Assembly (NCBI RefSeq): GCF_022682495.2
Contig: NC_071390.1
Location: forward strand, 154,914,583-154,978,582
Length of the DNA: 64,000 nucleotides
From: Desmodus rotundus
Taxonomy: Eukaryota > Chordata > Mammalia > Chiroptera > Phyllostomidae
Direction of reading: 5' to 3'
Shown here: one piece after another, positions 58,256-64,000 of the stretch
How the letters are laid out: every line of letters starts with the position of its first letter
Numbering within the stretch: the stretch's first letter is position 1
The notes under the pieces: model-generated
Told to the model about the DNA's origin: nothing
The model's input: the letters and a program-made list of their open reading frames with translations, nothing else
The model's database searches: none
Translations under genes and position numbers: made by a program

Positions 58256-59159
58256 GTTTTAAACAATCCGTAATAAAACCCAGTGTTCATATTAGGAGAA
58301 AGATGAGAGTATGCACCAGAAAATGTAGAAAAAAATATTACAAATATGTGTAAGAAAATTCGGTTTTTAAAATGCTATTTGTTTCAAATGATGTGATATT
58401 TGTGTATGTGTCGGTATTCAAGATTCAAACTGTATTGTGTTTTTTCTCATTGAAAATAAACATTTATTTTCAAACTTCATTACATATTTAATAGAAGAGT
58501 TTCATAATTAAACAAGCCTTAGGCCTCCCTAACCTAGATTCGCCTCTGCACACTGGGCAAGTGGCTAAACGTGAACGTCCTTTCAGTTCTTCCCCTCAGA
58601 CTCTCCCATGGGGCAGGAGGCTTTCCAGTGGTGAGGTCAGGGCAGGTTCTGGTCTGTATCGCCCTCACATGCAGGTGAAGTTCCCAGCCTCAGGGGGAGA
58701 GGTCCCACCTGGACTAAATTACTGCAGGTGTGCTACACCTGGCGGGAAGCTGAGCCTGTGAGGATCCACTGCCCATGAGGCCTAGCTGCTTACACGGCAC
58801 TTTCTTGGACACTAAGCAGTTCAGGAGGCCCTTGCCTTTCTCTGCAGTCCCCCAACTGGCCACTAGGACCTCTTTCAGCTGCATTTGCACGGAAGGAGGA
58901 GTAACACCTTGGGTTCTGTTCAGCAGAAAGTGCTCTCGCAGGCTAGACACCACCACAAAAGCACCTCTTAGCTCGCGAGCACAGGGCTGAGCCCTGACAG
59001 GAGACCTGAGTCTGATCCAGCACTCTCGGAGCCCTGGATGCAGCCTCACATCCGCCCCCTACTGAACACAGTGTCACAGCCAGCCCAGAGGCCCCGTGCC
59101 AGCCTCCTCCTCCGAAAACTTGTTTCAGAGACCCCCACCCCCAAAGACCACCTCGCAGC
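58256..59159. other. Unrecognised DNA, GC-richer on the right
   Basis: 58540-59150 is less AT-rich and carries several overlapping frames on both strands (up to 111 codons on the minus strand, 58714-59049). No family motif, splice pattern or conserved protein feature is evident, so I do not call a gene. Confidence 0.4.
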
Positions 59160-59530
59160 AGAGAGCTCTGCTGTTCCTCTGACCTCCCACGCATACCCCT
59201 GCCTTGATATTACACGTCCTTTTTTTCTGTGTCTCAGAGTCACTTCGCCCTGCTCACCGCCACCTCCACAGAGAGGCTTTCCCTGACAATCCCATCTAAG
59301 AGCAGCCGCTATCACTCTTCACAACCTTAACCCAGGTCATTCTTCATGGCACTTCACACAACCTGTTATTTTGATCACATTATTTTTTCTCTTTCTCACT
59401 GGTAAATTGGACAATTGTAGGGACTGGTTCTATTGTGGTCTCTCTTGTATTTCCAGTAACTAAAACAGTGTCTGGCAGATGGGGGGACTGAAAAAAAAAT
59501 GTATTTCCTGAATAGGTAATTGAATGATTT
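59160..59530 (+). repeat. L2 LINE 3' end, sense
   Basis: 'agaggctttccctgacaatc', 'ccatctaagagcag', 'cttcatggcacttcacacaa', 'cctgttattttgatcacatt', 'attgtagggactgg', 'cagtaactaaaacagtgtct' and 'aggtaattgaatga' follow the L2 3' end closely. The minus-strand frames at 59046-59315 and 59380-59568 are readings of it. Confidence 0.75.
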
Positions 59531-60544
59531 ATGCCTTTTCTGCTGGTCAGAGAGCTAGCCACTAACACAGTCGTATAATTTGAGATACCCTCCTAGAAAT
59601 TGCTTCCAGGTACAAGAGAGTATTTGACAGGCACTTTCACTGGAAAAGAAAATAATAACAACCAATTTTGGCAGACTACTCAGCAAAATTTGATCTTAGA
59701 TAGAGTGGTCCACTTTGATGTCTTTTCTTAAAAAAAGCAGACTATTAGGAGATGCATATTATTTTTAGATAGCATCTCAGTTCTGGGGAAATCATAGGTA
59801 TTGCATTTGTACAGCAACGTTAAGGATGATAATTAAAACAAAAAGAAACTACTACACCTTTTGCCTGAAGTTGGAAGGATAACATCAAAGTAAAATAAAT
59901 AAATAAAGATTGTTTTGCTTTTTTTGGTTGTTTGCTGGTTTATGTTCTACTGTGTAGTACAGTGATTAAATTCTCAACCAATAATGTACTTATGAAAATA
60001 AAGAAGGAAAGCACAAAGTTTTGATGGATATGGAAATTTTATGAACACTTCAACAGAAATGCAACCCACAATTTATTTTTCCTGTGATTTATCAGAAGTC
60101 TCCAATCTTTTGCAACTAAAATTGGATAGTGGAAGAGACGTGATCAGAGGAGATGGAATTATTTGTCATTCTGGCTGTTTCTATGCAGCCACAAAAAGTT
60201 GCTACTTTACAGAAGCTCAGCAGAGTAACACCTTCAGCAGAGGCCAGTGACTCAATACTGTACTTTATAGCACCAGCTGTCCCTGAGAAATTGTGGTGAC
60301 ACTTAACTAGCCCGCCTCACAAATGCCGTGTGACATCAGGAGAAGGGCAGCTAGATTCACATGCCTGGAAGACACAGGAGTTACTAATGAAATGAATCAG
60401 AAGCCCAATGAGACTCTAAGTTTATAGATCAATAAACCAAACCCAAGAGATCTGGGCTATAGCCTCACTATTTGCACTGGTAACAACCTCCCAGATGATC
60501 CTGATGTAGCCTCTTACGAGAAGGACTGGTGTGTACATTAACCA
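59531..60544. other. Unrecognised DNA
   Basis: 'aaaataaataaataaag' at 59893-59909 is a simple A/T run and not a VES tail. No other repeat or exon. Confidence 0.4.
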
Positions 60545-60870
60545 TAAATCCAGTCAATCAACAAATATACTTAAACACTTATTATATATAAACTGTGTGC
60601 TAGGCATAGTGGGGAAGGTGAGGAAGTCCAAGGGAGTTCCCGCATCTTAATCCTCAGGACGCTGAAACTCGATTTGGAAGACACAGATCAAGGACAGATA
60701 CACAGCATGATTTACGTGACCCGTGCATGGTGCTGAAGACTGAAGCTATAGATCCCTCACTGAAAGTCAGGGTAATCAGGAAAGATTGAAGAAAAAGGAG
60801 AGTCTTCATAGAGAAGAAGAAGGAAGAGAGGGCATTGCTGGAAGGGCTGAAAATTACTCAGTGAAGAGAA
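60545..60870 (-). repeat. L2 LINE 3' end, antisense
   Basis: 'caatcaacaaatatacttaa' followed by 'aactgtgtgctaggcatag', then 'catggtgctgaagactgaag' and 'ggcattgctggaaggg', follow the L2 complement. Confidence 0.55.
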
Positions 60871-61124
60871 TTTCAACCAATTTTAGTAGAAACAAAGACT
60901 TCACATTGAGAATCAGTGGAATATAAGAAATAAAAGGAAAGTTAGTAGGGCCTGAAAAGATGAGTAAAATAATCTGTTATATCTTTGGGCAGTTTCTCAT
61001 CAGTATTAGATACAAAACTTTATTCTTATAGCAAACATTTTGTGATAGCACCTTCATGAAAAACCTGAAGTAAATTATAAGTATTTTGTGTATATAGATA
61101 TAATGTAATATAAAAGAAAGCATT

Positions 61125-61556
61125 CAGTCATGTGTCACTTAACAATGGGGACACATTCTGAGAAATTCTTCGTTAGGCACCTCATCCTTGTTGTGTGAAC
61201 ATCATAGAGAGAATACTTAACACGAACCTAGATGGTATAGCCCCCTATATGCCTAGGCTATGTGGTACAGCATATTGCCCCTGGGATACAGACCTCTGTC
61301 CCATGTACTGTACTAAATCCTGTGGGCAACTGTAACACAAGGGTAAGTATTTGTGTGTCTAAACATAGAGAAAAGCTACAGTAACGATACCGTACAAAAG
61401 ATAGAAAATTATACACCAATATAGGGCACTTACCACGGAGGGAGCTTGCAAGACTGGGATCGCTCTGGGTGAGGCAGTGGGAGAGGGGTGAGTGGATGTG
61501 AAGGCCTAGGGCATTGCCATGCGCTGCTGTACACTTTAGAAACACTGTCCCCCGAC
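61125..61556 (+). mobile_element. Tigger-like DNA transposon, 5' part
   Basis: It starts CAGTCATGTGTCACTTAAC, then 'gggacacattctgagaaatt', 'gatggtatagccccctatat', 'taggctatgtggtacagc', 'acacaagggtaagtatttgt', 'gcacttaccacggaggg', 'gctctgggtgaggcagtg' and 'gtgaaggcctagggcattg'. This order is that of a known mammalian DNA transposon of the Tigger kind. The right half and right inverted repeat are missing. The minus frames at 61258-61681 are readings of it. Confidence 0.72.
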
Positions 61557-62155
61557 CCACCCCCCGCTTCCTTCTCACAGGGCCAGAAACAGAACATCAA
61601 AGCTGTCAATTCCGCTGCAGGAACAGAGCTGTGGGCTAGACTGACTGGAAATATTAAGGAGAAACTGGCTGGATAAGGCATAGGTCACCCTCGTATCCGT
61701 CAGGAGGGATGGAAAGGGGGCCTGAGAATCATTAGACATAAGAAATCTAGATGGAGGCATAAAGGAACACGTGGGATTGTCACATCCATGTTGGCCGTGG
61801 CATGTTGGCGCGGAGGTCAGATTACAGAACCTTGTGGTATTTATCTAAAAAGAGAATGTTTGACATGTGAGAAGATATAGAATTGAGGACTCAATATTCT
61901 GATTTTGAAAATTTGTTTTTGTTTTCATTAATATAAAAAAATAAAACTGATCTATGCTTTATATCATTACAACCTGAAAATATTTCTCAAGTGCAGGTTC
62001 AAGCTGGCTCCCTGCCACCACAGAAAACTTTCACAAAAGTGACAGTAGCACTTAATACGTGTCAAGGTGGCTCTTTCAAGACCTGTGTCCTTGCAAAAGT
62101 TCTTAGGTCCTCTACAAAGAATTGAAGGCGATTTACTTTAAAAACTATCAAGCTA
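61557..62155. other. Unrecognised DNA
   Basis: No repeat or exon that I can support. Confidence 0.4.
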
Positions 62156-62350
62156 GATTTTGGCGGGCCGTAACCCCCCCTGACTGTGCAGCTGAAGCAG
62201 GTCGGCGGCCGGCCGCCTGGGGTGTAACCTGTGTGCTCCGAATCGAGGTGCTGTGACTGAGAGGAGATCTACTTGCACAGGTATTGATTGCTCCCATCAG
62301 AGAAAGAAGTCCTCCTGAACCACCTGTCTCTCCATTTCTTACAGGAAATG
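62156..62350. other. Small GC-rich patch, unclassified
   Basis: CpG-bearing sequence at 62162-62245 ('gtcggcggccggccgcctgg'), followed by a donor-like 'gcacaggtattg' near 62275 and an acceptor-like 'ccatttcttacaggaaatg' near 62331. These splice-like strings lie only about 60 bases apart and are probably chance. Neighbouring DNA is AT-rich. No repeat family recognised. Confidence 0.3.
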
Positions 62351-62789
62351 TAGCTCCATTAGAACCCTATGAGAGCACAGTTGTACACGTTGTTTGTTGT
62401 GGACGGAAATATTATGTGGTGCATGACTGTATATGGCAAGTGACATACAAGAGAATAATACATATTTTGATGTGCAAATGACTACAGAGAATACATGATA
62501 AAGGTCAATGGCATCTATGTATAGAACCACCATAAACAAATGTTGTAAATTAAGTGTTCAGTATTTGTGTCTCAGAACCCACGTATATGACTGTTAGTGA
62601 TGTAGTTTTCAGAAATAGTAATTGTTAAGTTCTAAAAGAGTCTTCTTTCAAGGTAAATGTTAGTGGCATATTGGGAAATTCATTATATATTAAAATGCAC
62701 AAAACATTTTATGTTCCTATAAACAAAACGAGTTAGTTCCTAGATTTTTGACCAAATGGTGGAAATCATGCCAGATGACAAGGAACTCT
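62351..62789. other. Unrecognised DNA
   Basis: No gene or repeat. Confidence 0.4.
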
Positions 62790-62799
62790 TCGTGGTGCA

Positions 62800-63070
62800 G
62801 TCTGGGAGGTGTGGACCCAGAGTCCTCGATTGCCGGTGGTGCTCTGGGAATTGTGGCGAAAGACAAACCCTCGCCCACGAAATTCCAAAACTCCCCTCAG
62901 GTTCACTATGGCCCTCCCTGAGGAACGCGGACAGGGATGCTCGAGAATCGTGACCATGCTTGGAAAGGAGAGGTGCCGCAGCCGGGGTGCTGAGCGAGGA
63001 ATACGTGTTCCTGGTAACAGAGAAATTATACAGTTCCTGCAACAGTCCTGTTGGAAGGGAGCATAGGCTT
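62800..63070. other. CpG-rich patch with overlapping frames on both strands
   Basis: About 12 CpGs in roughly 210 bases (62820-63010) in an otherwise CpG-poor, AT-rich region. Frames of 65-121 codons overlap on both strands (minus 62740-63105, plus 62809-63066 and others), which is typical of GC-rich non-coding DNA because stops are fewer. No protein motif, LTR ends or repeat family recognised. It could be a young insertion of unknown type or a regulatory patch. Confidence 0.35.
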
Positions 63071-64000
63071 GAAATAGGAACATAGGGATATAAAAAAGAG
63101 TACAAAGTATTAAAAAAGGTAGAATTAATAGAAATTAATGATTGATTTGATGTGAAGAATAAAGGAGAGGGAGAGCCAGAAAATTTTTGTTTCTGTTCCT
63201 TTTTTTTTGAAACTGCAAATCACCATTGATTTTTTGGATGACTGATAATTTTAGAGTAACAATTATATTTTTAGGTATTTTTTCATTTATCACTGGGTTT
63301 CTCACCTTTAAACACTGTGCCTTTAATTAAAGCAATGGAGAGAACATACTTGATCCAGGAGATCACGTCGCTTCATGGGGGGTGACAGTAAAAGCGGATG
63401 GACACTGACCCCCACACTCCTGCCACTGTGACGGTCAAGCCATCCCATTTCGGTGACGGGCAGCTGTGGCACTCATCTGCTATCCTGGAGATGCAACAGC
63501 GTCTAATGAGCGTGCCCTGAAGGCATCCTGCAGGCCAAAGTAATTTCTGCTTAGATGTAATTACAACCAACTCTTCCATTTTGATTACCATTCAGCATTT
63601 GCAGGGGGAATCATGCTGAAGAGGAAAAAAGGTGATGCATGAGTAATCAGAGCACATCAAAAGTACCATGGAACTTTGGAAAATAATAGGATTATTGGTT
63701 GAAAGAGGAAGTTATAGCTCAGATTGGGAATTTAAAAGAGTTTGATATTATGAATGTTGATTTTAAGGTGATGACTTATTTTAAAATAACTTTATAATTT
63801 AAAGCATAAAGTCTTTCAAAATTTGTGTCTCTGGGAATAAATAAAACCCCATGTGCATAGAAGTGATTTTTGCTATATTAACTAAAGTTTTTTTCTATAT
63901 TAAGCAAACATGTTAATTTGTGATATTTGAAGGAAATGGGTGCTGACTCTGTGGGAGAGTCACAATTTACGAGGCTTTTGTAATTCATTGTAATGTATAT
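63071..64000. other. Unrecognised DNA
   Basis: No repeat family or exon. At 63370-63620 the sequence is unusually rich in ordinary, non-repetitive words ('tgtaattacaaccaactctt', 'gattaccattcagcatttgc') between AT-rich flanks; it is a possible conserved non-coding element, on impression only. Confidence 0.35.

Noticed and set aside
62740..63105. 121-codon minus frame with overlapping plus frames
   Set aside because: CpG-rich sequence opens several frames at once. None has family features.
1..64000. Mitochondrial insertions, rRNA, snRNA (U6, 7SK), Y RNA or 7SL copies
   Set aside because: I looked for their characteristic strings by eye on both strands and saw none. A covariance-model or BLAST search would be decisive.

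Overview
This window is nuclear DNA from a mammal, most likely a bat of the suborder Yangochiroptera. The main evidence is a set of tRNA-derived SINEs of the VES type, each with a tRNA-like head, a 'gattcccagtcagggca' core, a CT-rich stretch and an 'aataaataaaatctt' tail. They sit with L1 3' ends of a form I associate with bats, and with older mammal-wide repeats (MIR, L2, MaLR/MLT1 LTRs, Tigger, hAT and mariner relics). The DNA is AT-rich. I found no convincing protein-coding exon, and no tRNA, rRNA or snRNA gene. The longest open frames are about 130 codons, mostly in low-complexity or repeat sequence, and none looks like a gene. I read the window as intergenic or deep-intronic.

Layout. 0-9 kb: mostly unrecognised AT-rich DNA with three VES SINEs, an antisense L2 split by one of them, an internally deleted mariner (3.97-4.66 kb) and an antisense L1 remnant. 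9-18 kb: three L1 3' ends (9.25 minus; 13.77 and 17.54 plus), MIR fragments, a GC-richer LTR-like block (12.4-12.96), a 120-bp TA-flanked hairpin MITE (15.66) and a Tigger element that still carries the start of its transposase frame (15.84-16.38). 18.8-26 kb: a GC-richer block running into a ~920-bp retroviral LTR (19.67-20.59), a Tigger-like MITE, another VES, a second type of LTR (24.11-24.63) and a GGAA/GGGA microsatellite. 27-37 kb: an L1 ORF2 fragment, an MLT1 LTR with a hAT element inside it, the inverted partner of the 920-bp LTR (33.70-34.63), two VES SINEs, a second MaLR LTR and a second hairpin MITE. 38-47 kb: a five-copy 45-bp minisatellite, a mariner relic of another family (40.78-41.35), the second copy of the deleted mariner (44.42-45.10) and two L1 3' ends head to head (45.46-46.97). 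47-64 kb: L2 and MIR fragments, an LTR split by an unclassified insertion (48.89-49.87), a third hairpin MITE, a MaLR LTR, hAT and Tigger-like relics, and two small CpG-rich patches near 62.2 and 62.9 kb.

Nothing here forms a pathway or operon. I found no undescribed functional system. The points most worth checking are the two mariner copies with the same internal deletion, the three-copy hairpin MITE family, the inverted LTR and L1 pairs, the nested insertions, and the small CpG-rich or promoter-like patches that no repeat explains. Family names come from recognising sequence patterns, not from a database search, so subfamily labels are tentative.
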